Below the pieces are notes generated by a model, which ran no database searches, was not told the DNA's origin, and saw only the letters and a program-made list of their open reading frames with translations. Made by a program: the position numbers and the translations under genes. A stretch of DNA of 64,000 nucleotides, taken from the NCBI GenBank assembly GCA_033060915.1, contig CM065383.1:17451501-17515500 (forward strand), written 5' to 3'. Position 1 is the stretch's first letter. Each line of letters starts with the position of its first letter. The stretch is from Euryodendron excelsum. Its lineage: Eukaryota; Streptophyta; Magnoliopsida; Ericales; Pentaphylacaceae. Below are positions 23,573 through 35,670 of the stretch, one piece after another.

Positions 23573-24057
23573 CAATGAATGGGCCTTCGTGCAAGTCCTC
23601 CAGGCCTTGAACACACCGGCTTTAAATAAACCCTCTTAAAACCCCAGGAGGCTACAACACGTTTAGTTCTAAAGGCTGAACATCTTTTAGGGAAACAAAT
23701 TGGCATGTTTGCTGCAACTTCTAGTAGTTGAAGGTCCTTCAAGATTGGGTACTAATTTTGGCAAATCACATTTCATAGTATGGTTGACGAAGCCACACTA
23801 GGGCCAGGGGTGTCTAACAATGAATGGGCCTTCGTCCAAGTCCTCCAGGCTTTGAAAACACCAGCTTTAAAAAAGTCCTCTTAAAACCCTAGGAGATTAC
23901 AACACGTAGAGTTCTAAAGGCCAAACATCTTTTAGGAAAATAAATTGGCATGTTTGGCCCAACTTCTTGTAGTTTAAAGTCCTTCAAGATTGGGTACTAA
24001 TTTTGGCAAATCACATTTCATAGTATGGTTGATGAAGCCACACTAGGGCCAGGGGTG
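23573..24057. repeat. Direct tandem duplication, 245-bp unit, two copies
   Basis: Copy 1 starts CAATGAATGGGCCTTCGT at 23573 and copy 2 at 23818. Both run through CCTTCAAGATTGGGTACTAA and end CACACTAGGGCCAGGGGTG. Copies differ at scattered positions, so the duplication is not recent. Copy 2 ends just before a long poly-C run. Confidence 0.92.
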
Positions 24058-24066
24058 ACCATGCCG

Positions 24067-24099
<33 letters not shown>
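24067..24099. repeat. 33-base poly-C run
   Basis: An uninterrupted C homopolymer, immediately after the 245-bp tandem duplication. Such runs are very rare in AT-rich plant DNA and could also mark an assembly or sequencing problem. Confidence 0.95.
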
Positions 24100-24100
<1 letters not shown>

Positions 24101-25385
24101 CAACACCATTCTCACGCTTTGAACTCACCCCCTTATATATTGTATACCTCAAGTTCAAAAAATTTCTCCTATAACAAATATAAAGCCATTGCTTTACACT
24201 ACTTAGTCCCTATATAATTATATGGGTAATGTTATACAATAAAAAATTTCATATAAAATTTATGTACATAATAATGTTATTGAATGAGAGCTTCTCACTT
24301 TAAAACAAAAGACCTGTCATGATAGCTTTCTGATAGCTTTTTATATGATGTGCTCTTCCTAATTAATATGCTACTCTATGCTATAATAAAATCAATGAAA
24401 TGTTATTGCTATATTGAAATGTTAGAAATTTAGTGAAAATTTTCATTTTTTGGGTAGTATTTTATTGTCATATTTTAATTCAAAATAAATAGATTTTTTT
24501 TTAAGAAAAATTGTATATCATATTATAGCTTTGTATTATTAGTGGTAATTTCATTATAGACTTGTTCTTGGCCTCTCCAGAGATAAAATCTTGGCTTTCT
24601 CCTTGATCCGGTGGTTTCACTAAGAACCAGTCAACTCAAATATAAGGTAGGGTTGCAGAGTACCCACTTGTTTTTGCTAGATCTTATTGGTAGGTGATAG
24701 CGGCCAGCAAAAAAATATGGTATCACCGTTTGTATTGAATATTTTTTTATGTTGGAGTTCTAAATGCTTCCAAGGTTGAGTATCTTGAAATGTCCTTGAG
24801 ATTGCTTGGCACAATAAGCCTATCTCACTGAAAGTTAAACAATTACAGCTATATGCCTAATAATCTTCAATTGGGGTTAACAATTTAATTCGAGCCGCTT
24901 AGTTTTTAATTAGAATTGGACAGTAATCCTGGTCGAATGGGCTAGGTATCTCCTTTTTATTTTATTGATGTTTTAGTATAATTATCCAAGGAATTAAGTG
25001 ATAGGCATATTCAGAAGTAATGCAAAGCTCATTGAAGGGATAATCAGAGTAAAATATCATGATTCTTTCTCTTCCTTCTAGCAGATCCCTTCAATGGGCT
25101 TTCCACTTTATTGGGCCTTGGGCTTGGATTCCCAAAAAGTTTTGATGCCAATGTTGGGTTCATGTACGTCACCGCATGGCAGAAGCTTTTTGGGCAACGG
25201 CCTGTTGATACCTAGCAAGTGATAAAATGGGCCAGCCTTCAAACTTTATTTGGCTCTTCTAGAACTAATTTCTGAACTAATTGCAAGTGATAAAACGGGC
25301 CAAGATTGAAACGTTTGTAGGCTGAAAAAATGTCTAGTAATTAGGTAGTACTAAGCACTTGGTAATAATTCCTCTCAAATGATAA
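24100..25385. other. Gene-free DNA with a short MITE
   Basis: About 24228-24520 belongs to a dispersed AT-rich MITE-like family (GTAATGTTATACAATAAAA...) related to copies near 35170, 37727, 39340 and 40300. Nothing else recognised. Confidence 0.45.
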
Positions 25386-25390
25386 CACCT
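25386..25390. repeat. Left target-site duplication CACCT
   Basis: Matches CACCT at 30894-30898 exactly, bracketing the 5.5-kb LTR. Confidence 0.85.
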
Positions 25391-25589
25391 TGTAAGCACC
25401 TCATTTTTGACTGCTCGGCAGTCTACACTCCGTCCAGACTTGTTTTCAAGTCATTGTAGGCATATTCCAATCGAAACCAATTCTCTAGGTCCAAATTCTG
25501 TCTTTCCATCGCTTCGCGGGCCTGTCAGGCCCAAATAGAGGTAAAATGATCAAAATGCCCTTAGGGGCATTGTCCTTTCCTTTCCGATT

Positions 25590-26360
25590 CCAATCCCTCT
25601 CTCGAGACAGTTTATTTCTCGAGACGGTTCCATCCAGGCATGTCTCTTCGGAGACGGTAAGACCCCTTTCCAATCCCACTCTCGAGACAGTTTATTCCTT
25701 GAGACGGTTCCAATCCAGGCACGTCTCTTCGGAGACAGTAAGACCCCTTTCCAATCCCTCTCTCGAGACAGTTTATTCCTTGAGACGGTTCCAATCCAGG
25801 CACGTCTCTTCGGAGACGATAAGACCCCTTTCCAATCCCACTCTCGAGACAGTTTATTCCTCGAGACGGTTCCAATCCAGGCACGTCTCCTCGGAGACGA
25901 TAAGTCCCCTTTCCAATCCAACTCTCGAGACAGTTTATTCCTCGAGACGGTTTCAATCCAGGCACGTCTCCTCGGAGACGATAAAACCCCTTTCCAATCC
26001 CACTCTCGAGACAGTTTATTCTTCGAGACGGTTCCAATCCAAGCACGTCTCTTCGGAGACGATAAGACCCCTTTCCAACCCTCTCTCGAGACAGTTTATT
26101 CTTCAAGACGGTTCCAATCCAGGCACGTCTCTTCAGAGACGGTAAGACCCCTTTCCAATCCCTCTTTCGAGACAGTTTATTCCTCGAGACGGTTCCAACC
26201 CAGGCACGTCTCTTCGGAGACGGTAAGACCCCCTTCCAATCCCACTCTCGAGACAGTTTATTCCTCGAGACGGTTCCAATCCAAGCGCGTCTCTTCGGAG
26301 ACGATAAGACCCCTTTCCAATCCCTCTCTCGAGACAGTTTATTCCTCGAGACGGTCCGAG
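25590..26360 (+). repeat. 81-bp tandem array, about 9.5 units, each with a short hairpin
   Basis: The word GAGACAGTTTATT recurs at 25604, 25684, 25765, 25846, 25927, 26008, 26088, 26169, 26250 and 26331, a period of 80-81 bp. Each complete unit holds CGTCTCTTCGGAGACG or a close variant, a 6-bp stem closed on TTCG, CTCG or TTCA, plus CTCGAGAC words. Because 81 is a multiple of three, long open frames appear on both strands; they are not genes. Confidence 0.95.
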
Positions 26361-26539
26361 TAGCGAAACTACTCACAAAACCGTTAGAGTAGTGGAAATA
26401 CTCATAAATAGGTCGATATAGGGAATTGGCAACAAACCCCTGTGTCACGACGACTGCTGTTAGAGTGGCGAAAACACTCAAAACCCAGGTCAACACCAGT
26501 GTCTGTTAATCCACTTTGGTGAAAAATGACCAAACTGTC

Positions 26540-27100
26540 CTTTGGACCTTTTTCGAGACTTTCCGGTTAAGATGACCATTTTGCCCCTAGGCATCCGAAT
26601 GCCCCCGGAACCACAGCGGCTCTGGGTATCAAACCGGTAATGTCCCGAGAATACTTTTTATAGTATTCTCAACCTTCCTTTACCTTTCCGGATCATTCCG
26701 AGTCCATTCCGGCCAACTCGGTACAAAATGACCGTTTTGTCCCTAGAGGGCCGGTTTCCTTTTCCAACCACACCGGCTCTGGGTATCAAACCGGTAACCT
26801 CCTGAGACTACTTTTTATAGTATTATCAATCTCCTTTTACCTTTCTGGATCATTCCGAATCAGTTCCGGCCAACCCGGTATAAAATGACCGTTTTGCCCC
26901 TGGTGGGCCGATCTCCTTTTCCGACCACGCCGGCTCTGGGAATCAAACCGGCAACCTCTGGGAACATTCTAAATAATGTTTCCAGATCCCAAGTCTTCTT
27001 TCGGGACAGTCCGAGTTTGTCTCGGCAGTTTCCCGATCGGATTGACCGTTTCGTCCCTAAAGGCCCAGTCAACTTTTCCGACACATCTTGTCCTCACTTT
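26540..27100 (+). repeat. 157-bp tandem repeat in the LTR, about 3.5 units
   Basis: TCAAACCGG recurs at 26629, 26786 and 26943. Each is preceded by GGCTCTGGG and an AAATGACCGTTTTGCCCCT-like stretch and followed by a TTTATAGTATT-like motif (the last unit diverges). Confidence 0.85.
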
Positions 27101-27411
27101 TCAAGTCAAATACCTCCAGGACACTATTTTAAGTGTTCTTGCTCCTTTCCGGCCTTTCGGGTCATTCCCGGCTCCTTCAAATCATTTCCGGACTTTTCGG
27201 AGCCACTCCTAGTGAAGCCAGGCTAAAAATTGCATGGTAGTCATTAGTACAAGCGCCCAAATCTAGTCAAAGATACATTGCTTGCCGACCTTAAACATTT
27301 CCTAATTGGCTGGGGCCACTAGTAGTGGCGCCAAGCCAAGAAATGGCCTAGCGCTACTAAGTATAAAATTTGGCCTGGCGCCACTGCAACAAGCGCCAGT
27401 ATTGTCCAACT

Positions 27412-27422
27412 TCTATAAATAC
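27412..27422 (+). promoter_or_regulatory. Probable LTR TATA box
   Basis: TATAAATA within CTTCTATAAATACAGAG, followed by CT- and A-rich leader-like sequence. It is the best TATA match in the LTR and is placed as expected if U3 is about 2 kb. Confidence 0.5.
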
Positions 27423-28299
27423 AGAGCCTCATTCAACGTGAAAAGGATTCGCAAACTCAACCTAAAAATCATATATTTCGATATACAGAGCTCGAGCACC
27501 TCTTAAACCCTAGCCTCCTTAGGTTTCTCCAAACCCTAGCCACCCTACACAAACTCTAGTCTCCTATACACTCATACACGCTCCCATACATTCATACACT
27601 AGCCTTCAACCATCCTTTGAAGACTTGAGGAGTTGCAATCCAAAGCTTGAAGACAACTTTTGAAGACTGAAGGTGAAGATCAAGACGAAGATCGAAGACC
27701 AAAGACAGCACGGCGCGCAAAATAAATAAGACATACGGTAGGCTCCCAATTTAAATTTTCGCACTTCCCCCCTCTCTCTTCTCTCTCCTAACCCACTTGG
27801 GTTTTCTCTATTTTAATCCCCCATCTCTTTCCTTCCTTTCTTTGCATGCTTGAAACAAGGAGATTCCCGGTCCATGTGTAGGATTGGACTATTAGAGAGT
27901 CACCGTGTCAGGGGCTTTCTTCTAGTCTAACCAAAGACCACGTGGGTCCGGCCCCCTTGATTATGTGGTGAAGCCTTAGCCTTGTATGTTCACGACCCCA
28001 AATTGCATTGTGCATATCATAGTCTTACATCTTCCAAAATTCGTTTTCAAAACCGTTTTCAAACTTGTTTTCAAAATTGCATCAAAATCTCCTTTTCAAA
28101 AACTTATTTTCAAAACCATAATTCTAGGGTGATTCTAGCCTTTCCATGGCTAGGGTTGCTTTAGGAAAGTGTTACATTAAAAGTGACCTTTTATGGTCTA
28201 TATTTTCAAATCTTATTGTTTTTCAAAACCGCTTTCCTAAAGTGGTTCTAGCCCTCTTATGGTTAGAATTGCTTTAAGAAAGTGAGATGTTTTTATACC

Positions 28300-30400
28300 T
28301 TCTAAAAACTCTCTTTTCAAAAAATCTCTCTTCCTAAAAATCTCTTTTTCAACATACTTTCCTAAAACTTTCCTCTCCAAAAGTGTTTTCAAAAACTCCC
28401 TCCTAAAATCTATTTTTTCAAAACTCCCTTTTTCAACTCCTTTCCAAAATCCTCTCCCCAAAATCCACTTTCTAAAAACGTTCCCCAAAAATCTTTCCAA
28501 AAACTCTCTTCAACAATCTTCAACCAAAAACCTTCCTAGAAAAACTCTTTCCAAAAATCTCTCCAAAAACTCTCTTTCCAAAATCTTCCTTCTAGAAATT
28601 CCCCTTTAGGATTTTCCTTCTAAAATCTACGTTCCCAAAAACACACTTTTCAAAACTCCTTCTCTTTAAAATCTTTTTCTAAAAACTCCCTCTTTAAATT
28701 CACTTTCCAAAAATTCCTCCCTAGGATTCCTTTCTAGAAAACTTTCGTTCCCAAAAACGCACTTTTCAAAAACTCTTTCCTTAGAGCCCAAGTCAAGCCC
28801 TAGAACCCACAATTAGGAAACCCTAAATTTTCTTTCCAAAAACATGGTTTTCAAACTTTGCCCAAACCTAGGTTTCCAAAACCTCTTGTTTTCTACATTA
28901 AAACTATACATGTTTCTAAAACCTCTTTCCTACGTTAAAATTCCACACTTTCAAAACTAGGATTTCTAGAATCTCCCTTTCCAAATCCTTGCCAAATCCT
29001 ATATTCCCTTTAGGAAACCAAATCAAATCTCCCCGTTTAGGAAACTAGATCCCGTTCTCCGTTTTTGAAAACAAAATCCAACTTTTCTCTTTTAGAAACC
29101 AAATCCAATCCCTTCCTAATCCAAACCTTTCCTAATTCAATTCCTTCCTAAACTATAAGTTTCCTAAACCTAAACTTTAAACCTTTCCTTAAATTTCAAA
29201 ATTCAACTCTTTCCTAATTTAAGTCCTTCATAAACTTCTACTTTCTTAAATCCTAAGTTTCCAAAACTTGAACATAAAAATCTTTCCTAAATTTTAAAAC
29301 TTAACTTTCAAATCTTTCCTAGTTCAACCATTTCCTAATTCTACCCCTTTCCAAAATCTTTTTCAAATCCAAGCTTTCGAATCTTTCCTAAACTCAAACC
29401 TTTCCTAATCTCAAGATCTTCTAAAACTCTAAAACTTTCTAAATCCTAAACTTTTCTTTTCCAAACCTTTCCAAATTCAAACTTTCCTAAATTGAAACTT
29501 TCCTATCTCAAAACTTTCTTAATTAAAAACTTTCCTAATTTCAAAGCTTTCTTAAACTTGAAACTTTCTAAATTCTAAGCCTTTCTTAAACTAAACTTTT
29601 CCTAATCCAAAACATTTCTAAATTCAACACTTTCCTATTTCAAAACCTTTCTTGAAACAAAGCTTTTCAATTTCAAAACTTTCCTAAAATGAACACTTTC
29701 CTAATTTCAAACTTTCCAAAAATGACACTTTTCTAAAACGGGCCTTTTCTAATTCGAACATTTCATAAAATTCAATCTTTCTAAATCTTCCAAGTCCAAC
29801 ATTCCAATCCAATCTTTCTTAATCTCAAGTCTTTCCTAGGTCTCCTTCCTTTCCTAAGTCTAGGTTTCCTAAACCTCCATCTTTCCTAAAATCAAATCTT
29901 TCCAAAATCTATCTCTTCAAATCAAAGTCCAATCTTCTCAATTTCAATTTCCAATCTCCTCTTCTAATCTTAAATGAAATCCAATTTTCAATTCAATCTC
30001 TTTCTTCCAATCCAATCTCTCTCTTCAAATCAATCTATTTTCAATCGGACTTTAGTCCGAACTACGACTGACCTGATTCCCCCAAAGGGATACGTAAGCA
30101 ACCTTCATAGGTGCGGTCATAACACTTTTCAAACTTTCAATTCCACCCTCATGGGTGCGGTCTCCACATTTTTCAAATCCCAAATTCCAATCTATTTTCA
30201 AAATTTCAATTTCAAAATTTCTATTTTCAAATTTCTACTTTCAATTTTCAAACTTTCCAATTTCAATTCCATCTCTTCAAATCTATTTTCAAATCAAATC
30301 AATCTCTTTCCAAATCTATTTTTCAATTCTCTTCTATTGCACTTGCATATCATGCATCATGTTAGTTTCTTTTCAAATATTGTTTTTCTAAAGTGGATAG
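28300..30400 (+). repeat. G-depleted C/T/A tract of about 2.1 kb inside the LTR
   Basis: Dense imperfect repetition of TTTCCTAAA, CTTTCCAAAA, TCTAAAACTTT and similar 8-12-base words on the plus strand, with G almost absent over hundreds of bases. The strand asymmetry is extreme compared with every other part of the window. Confidence 0.85.
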
Positions 30401-30893
30401 GATTGAACGTATGTTAATTAAAGATTCTCATAGGTGAATCTACGGTAGATTGACATGTAGATACCGAAAGGGCGGGATAGGGTGATGGCTTAGTGCGTCT
30501 TTCTTACACGTAACCAACCTCCGAATCTAGGATCACTGATTTCAAAGACTAAAAAGGAGTTATTTTTCAAAAAGGGCTAAATGTTTTCCAAAGGTTGCCA
30601 AACAACCTGTTTTTCTTAAAAACCCTCTCTTGAGGAGATATTTTCAAAAATCGTTTTTCCAAAAACCCTAAGTGTAGTCTTCGGATTATTGTTAGCTTTT
30701 AGGTGACCTAACTCATCTTAATCAAGTTAGGTGGCGACTTCGAATCTTTTTCAAAAGCCTTTTATTCAAATCAATTTTTCAATTCAAACCTAGTCGCACT
30801 CATTCTTCTAGGAGGGTGAGTTCTAACGAGAGAGTACAACATTTTTTCCGCTTGTGTGAGTATTTCTCGAGTGCGAAAAATCTGGGCGTGACA

Positions 30894-30898
30894 CACCT
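30894..30898. repeat. Right target-site duplication CACCT
   Basis: Matches the CACCT at 25386-25390. Confidence 0.85.
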
Positions 30899-31384
30899 GA
30901 TATATGAATACATCAGTAACCTGAATTTGTGATGTAGTGGAGAGACTTGTAAAGAAAAAAAAATACTACATGATATAATCTCATAGGATGTTTTATTAAA
31001 GGTCTCTCTATCACACCACAAATTTAGGTTATTGATGTAATCACACATCACGTGTCATCATTTAATAGGGATTATTACTGAGCATTTGCTTCTAAACTCT
31101 GTTAGGGTCCTCTTCCTTCTATGTATAGATTGAAGATCTCTATTCGATTCATAGAATGTCAACTCGTCACTAAAATTGAAAATTACAAGACATGAGGCCA
31201 AATTGGTTGTATGCAAAAATTGCATTATTTTCTAACAAAATTTAATTTTTTTACATATAAGAGCAAACGTTCTGGATGTTTAAGTTCCCCTAGCCGAGTT
31301 GGCCTCATCTAATACCTTTATTTTTATTTTAAGAGCGTGTTGACTCTCTAATTAATAGAATAAATATATCTATTCCATTCATAG

Positions 31385-32069
31385 CAGGGGTGGAGCTACC
31401 TTGTAGGCACCCCCCATCTTTTGAGCAATAACATTATGTATAATATATATGCATAGTATTTTAGCAAAACTATGTATTGACACCTCAATTTTTGTATTGG
31501 CACCCTCTAATTTTTGAACAATTTTTTTTATGTAGGATGTATATATAATTTCATAAAAGAGTCTATTGGACTCCATAATTTAAAACTAAAGTTCTAACCT
31601 AATATAATATTAAAATTTTATAAAGTGGACTATAAGATTTATTCATCTTCTTCCTTGTACATCTAAATTCCTAATCTATTAAATTCAAAAGATTGTGAGT
31701 TCTAATGAGTACCATCCAAAATTAAAAAAAAAAAATCAATAGTTAGTGGGCTTTAATTTGCACCCATCCAACCATTAGGCTTACATCTCAAATACATAAA
31801 ACCAAAAAACCAAAACAATAAATAAAATTATATTTTCTTGGGACTGAACAGAACTTGGTTTTGTTTTTCATGTAAAAAATTTGTTTTATTGCTTTAATTT
31901 AGAGATATGTGCAAAAAATATTTAAAATGTAATCATTTATATAGCATGAAATTTATATAGTTCATGTGGAGCTTGGGGGATTAGTCGACTGAAGACTTAT
32001 CTATCTTGAAGCACAAAAAAAAAATTTTTTTTTGGCACCCTCCGAAACAAATTCCTGACTCTGCTCCTG
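31385..32069. mobile_element. hAT-type non-autonomous transposon, 685 bp
   Basis: Starts CAGGGGTGGAGCTACC and ends ...GACTCTGCTCCTG, which reads CAGGAGCAGAGTC from the other strand. It is flanked by ATTCATAG (31377-31384) and ATTTATAG (32070-32077), 7 of 8 identical. The interior is AT-rich and non-coding. Confidence 0.75.
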
Positions 32070-32967
32070 ATTTATAGAATGGTGACGATTTGAAATAATC
32101 GGATAAATAGCTAAGAGCAAGATCATGGTCCATTAGTACCTGTAAACCCTGAATTCGAAAAAAAAAAAAATCAACATAGCAAATTCCACAACTAATATTA
32201 ACCAACATGAGCCCAAAACCCCACCCAAAAAAAAAAAAAGAGGACCTTACAAAGTAATGACCAAAGTAAAACATATTTAATGCTAATGTGAAATATACTT
32301 CAAAATAGTTTTGAATTGCTAAGTTAGTGGGACTTTACATAGCAAGTCCATTTGAGGCGCGATGTGAGGCTCTTTTGATATGCATGTGTGAGTTTGAACT
32401 TCATTGGTCTTTGTATAGATATATATACGTATGTATAGATCTATATTGATCAGAAGAAACTCGCCCTATCTTTGAATGCTGCATGCATGAAGTAGAAGAA
32501 GAGTATTAAATTTTAACTCTAAGAAGTAATATTATGCTAGGATTTTAAAATTTAAATACTTGAAAACTAAATTTTTGACTTTTTTTTTCTTTCATAAAAC
32601 TATGGATTGACCTAATTGGGATTCATCAATTATGTTGTTTGAATTTCTTCTTTGCAAATACTTTCAAAAGATTCATCAATTATGTTGTTTGACTTTCGTT
32701 TGCAATCACTTTCAAAATAATTGAAAATAACCTGTGGCTGGCTTAGGACCTCCATGGCATCCCAATTCCAACCATTGTCTTCTAGTTTTCAACCATTTGT
32801 GATCTCAACATATGTATTATACTTTTCAAAGTTCAAAGCATGAATTAAGAACATGCATTGCCAGGTGGGGTGTGCCCTTTCTTTAATTGTTGTCTAAGCC
32901 CAGCAAAAAGTAAAAGATGGATGGCCTGACTAACGCATCCATCTTCTCCTTATTCGGGAGAGCCGTG

Positions 32968-33120
32968 CTAGTCACAGTCACAACTAAGTGTCAGTCGTTG
33001 ACTGATGGTTAATACCTCAACTGGGACCTATCAATTAGGATCTACACAATTGGAGTGGATCTTAGCTAAGTTGTTAGTTATCAACCGACAACTAACCCTC
33101 AGTCATAGTTGTGGCTAGCA
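32968..33120. mobile_element. Imperfect foldback element, 153 bp
   Basis: Left TGCTAGTCACAGTCACAACT and right end, read in reverse, TGCTAGCCACAACTATGACT, then GGTTAGTTGTCGGTTGATA-like words on both arms. No coding potential or clear target duplication. Confidence 0.45.
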
Positions 33121-34124
33121 ACTTTCTATTCTTGAAGGATGATTATAGCAGAGACTAAAGAAATATATTTTTGATTTAGTAGTCAGGGATGTTCAGGTCA
33201 GTTTACGTGCACCTCGTGTACCTCGACTATTTCTCTTCTAAGTTCTGTCAAAGGCTAGTCATCTACTTCGAAACTAGGGTATTCACGAAGATATATAAAT
33301 ATTTTACGGTTAACTCTTGTACTTAGCCAGATTTAAATTTTAGAGCTAAGATCTCCCAAAGAGGGACAAAGATCATTGTGTGATTCAGAAAATTGTTCGT
33401 GACCTTTAGTTTGTTACTCATATTACAATGTATGATCATTTTAGCTAAAGAAATTTTGATTATATAGCTAGTTTTTATTTGTACGTATCTTTTTATAAAC
33501 TTAAAATAATTAAACAAGTTCCGGCACATCAGATGCACTTGTAATTAAATCAGTAAATCATCTGCAAAATGCAAAGTACTTGGGATTAGTATTCCGCTTT
33601 TATATTTGTTGAAATGCACAGTAGCAGAGGAGCTATATTTGAATTTCGGATTTGTCAAAAAAAAAGAAAAAAGAGAGAAATATGATTGCTTATATTCACA
33701 TATTTATAGATAACTAAACAAAAAGTAGGTCTTTTTGACAAATACTTAAATCATTTTCTTGCCTTTTTCTTTTCCTATGATCTCTCTACAAATTTAAGAT
33801 CCAAACATAAAAAAAGTGTTTTAGTAAATGGCTAGTAATAGGTTGAAAGAGCGACCCAAGAAAAAAAATCTAGTCGTCAAGTATTACCGACTATTCAGTA
33901 TTCATCCTTATTAAGTTGTGAGATGTAACGTTGTATTACATCTACAATATAAATTTGTTATAAATACAAAGAGTTTTAAGAAAATAAATGATGCATGACA
34001 AACTTTGATAGACATAGCTACTTAAAAACTCCATACGTAACTGTTGGACTTTTTCCGCTGCGCAGTAGCAATATTGTGAGCTCCAACTATAACTGCCAAA
34101 ATCTACCATTATTTCCCTTCCTTT

Positions 34125-34258
34125 CTTCTGTTTTTTTGGTTTTTTGGTTTTTTTGTTTTAGTACATTGTAGGGCTAAAGCCCTATGGGAGAGGAAGGATA
34201 AATTGAATCCACGACCATATGGTATGGGTGAAAGTGTCATTATCATTGGATTAACCTA
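34125..34258 (-). mobile_element. Degenerate SINE-like element
   Basis: On the minus strand: a TTAATCCAATGATAATGAC-like head, then GGTCGTGGATTCAA resembling a B box, then a tail of AAAACC repeats (plus-strand GGTTTTTT). No target duplication identified. Confidence 0.4.
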
Positions 34259-35452
34259 AGATTATTTTCTTATTTTAGTTATGATGTCAGGAGTGTCCGA
34301 GTCAGTTTACAGTCATTTCAACTAATCTCCTCTCCGATTTGGTTAAAGGTAAACCACTTATTCTAGAATTGGAGAATTTACAAGAGATAAATTCCTTGTG
34401 GTCTAGCTCTAAATTGGTTGTCAAGTTCCGAACTCAATACGTTTGAGTTTAAAGCTCATTTCTGTCGATCTACTCTAGGATACTCCTCGGTCTATTATTT
34501 CCCTTTTAGTCTCTCCACAAAAAAAAATGTGATCAAAGGAAGTTTGAAAAATGTTTGGCTAATTTATTATTATTATTATTGCTATTCCAATACCAAATGT
34601 ATGACCGGCACAAGGGTGATCATGGATTTGATGACCTGCCCAATGTCACTCATAATTTATAAAGTTTGAGATTTTTTTAAAATTTAATTATTTTAATAGA
34701 CGAGCTTAAAAATTTTATTTAAAGCCTGGTCTGGCCTGGCCTGGTCAAAGATATATATAAAATAATACGTTTATATAATTTTCTATAAATATTTAATTAA
34801 AATTTATATTATTTAAAATTAATTTTAAAGAAAAAAATTATTTATTAAACATATTTTGGGTTAAATGAACGGATTTAAAAATGTAATATGAAAATTATTT
34901 CTAGTTTCGGTCCGGTCCAGCCCGACCAATGACGAACTCTACGGCATGACGATGGTGGTCCAAAATATTCCTTGTTAAGGACACATTTCGTTATCATACC
35001 AGCTGGCCTCGCGTGCTAGTCTCCCGATTCTGCCTCTCCACTCGCGCAAATTTGGACAAATTCGCAACCTTATTGTCCTGCCATTTTGTCAAAAAGTTTG
35101 AGCTGAACATGTTTTTTATATGCTTGCTCAGAATTTTTGCATAGAATAAGGTAGATATTTTTATTTAAATCAAAATATTTATTATCTTAATTCATAAATT
35201 TAAAAAGATAAATGAGAGTTTTTTTTAAAATAAAATATTTATATGATGACTCTTAATTATAAAAAAATATTATTATCATATTATTATAGTAAATTTTTTA
35301 TACAATTATTTTGAAAATATGGTATTTTCTTATTTCAAAAATACCACTATCGTATCCTACTTTCTAATAGAATTTTTTATATAAAAATTCTGTAAAAATA
35401 CATAAAATTTTCTTTTTTCTTCCCTGTACAAGAGTTTTAGGGGCCCAATTAC

Positions 35453-35670
35453 ACTTTTTTTTTTTTTTTGGATGGCTAGGAACCATCCCAAGACAGGGCT
35501 ACATTAGACCTACTCCTGCAAAGATAAACATCAAATATCCGTAGTCATCGGCAAATTACAGGTATCAAGTGAGCTCGACAGATACCAAAAAAGTTGAACC
35601 CAAGACTTTGCAGTTCCGTGCTATAATTCACTTCACATGACGGGACTACCCGTGTGGATTTTAACTGCAC
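35453..35670 (-). mobile_element. SINE-like element with poly-A tail
   Basis: On the minus strand it carries CTTGGGTTCAAC (B-box-like), then AGGAGTAGGTCTAATGTAGC and ends in a long poly-A (plus-strand T run at about 35455-35469). The segment near the tail matches one at 53697-53830, suggesting one family. The A box is not clear. Confidence 0.45.

Larger units (their letters stand above)
25391..30893 (+). mobile_element. Solo LTR, 5,503 bp (large LTR retrotransposon, possibly Tat/Ogre-like)
   Basis: Begins TGTAAGCACC and ends GGGCGTGACA, i.e. TG...CA, with a perfect 5-bp target duplication CACCT on both sides. There is no gag-pol coding, primer site or second LTR, so it reads as a solo LTR left by recombination between two LTRs. 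A TATA-like CTATAAATACAGAG at about 27414 suggests the U3/R border. The U3 holds an 81-bp hairpin array and a 157-bp tandem repeat; the R-U5 part holds a long G-poor tract. A related LTR starts at 61218. The length and the lack of coding fit the very long LTRs of Tat/Ogre Gypsy elements, but without internal coding the lineage is inferred only. Confidence 0.82.

Noticed and set aside
25546..26496. Long open frames on both strands (about 199 and 294 codons) across the LTR
   Set aside because: They follow the 81-bp tandem array, whose length is a multiple of three; the encoded peptides are pure repeats with no domain, and both strands are open at once.
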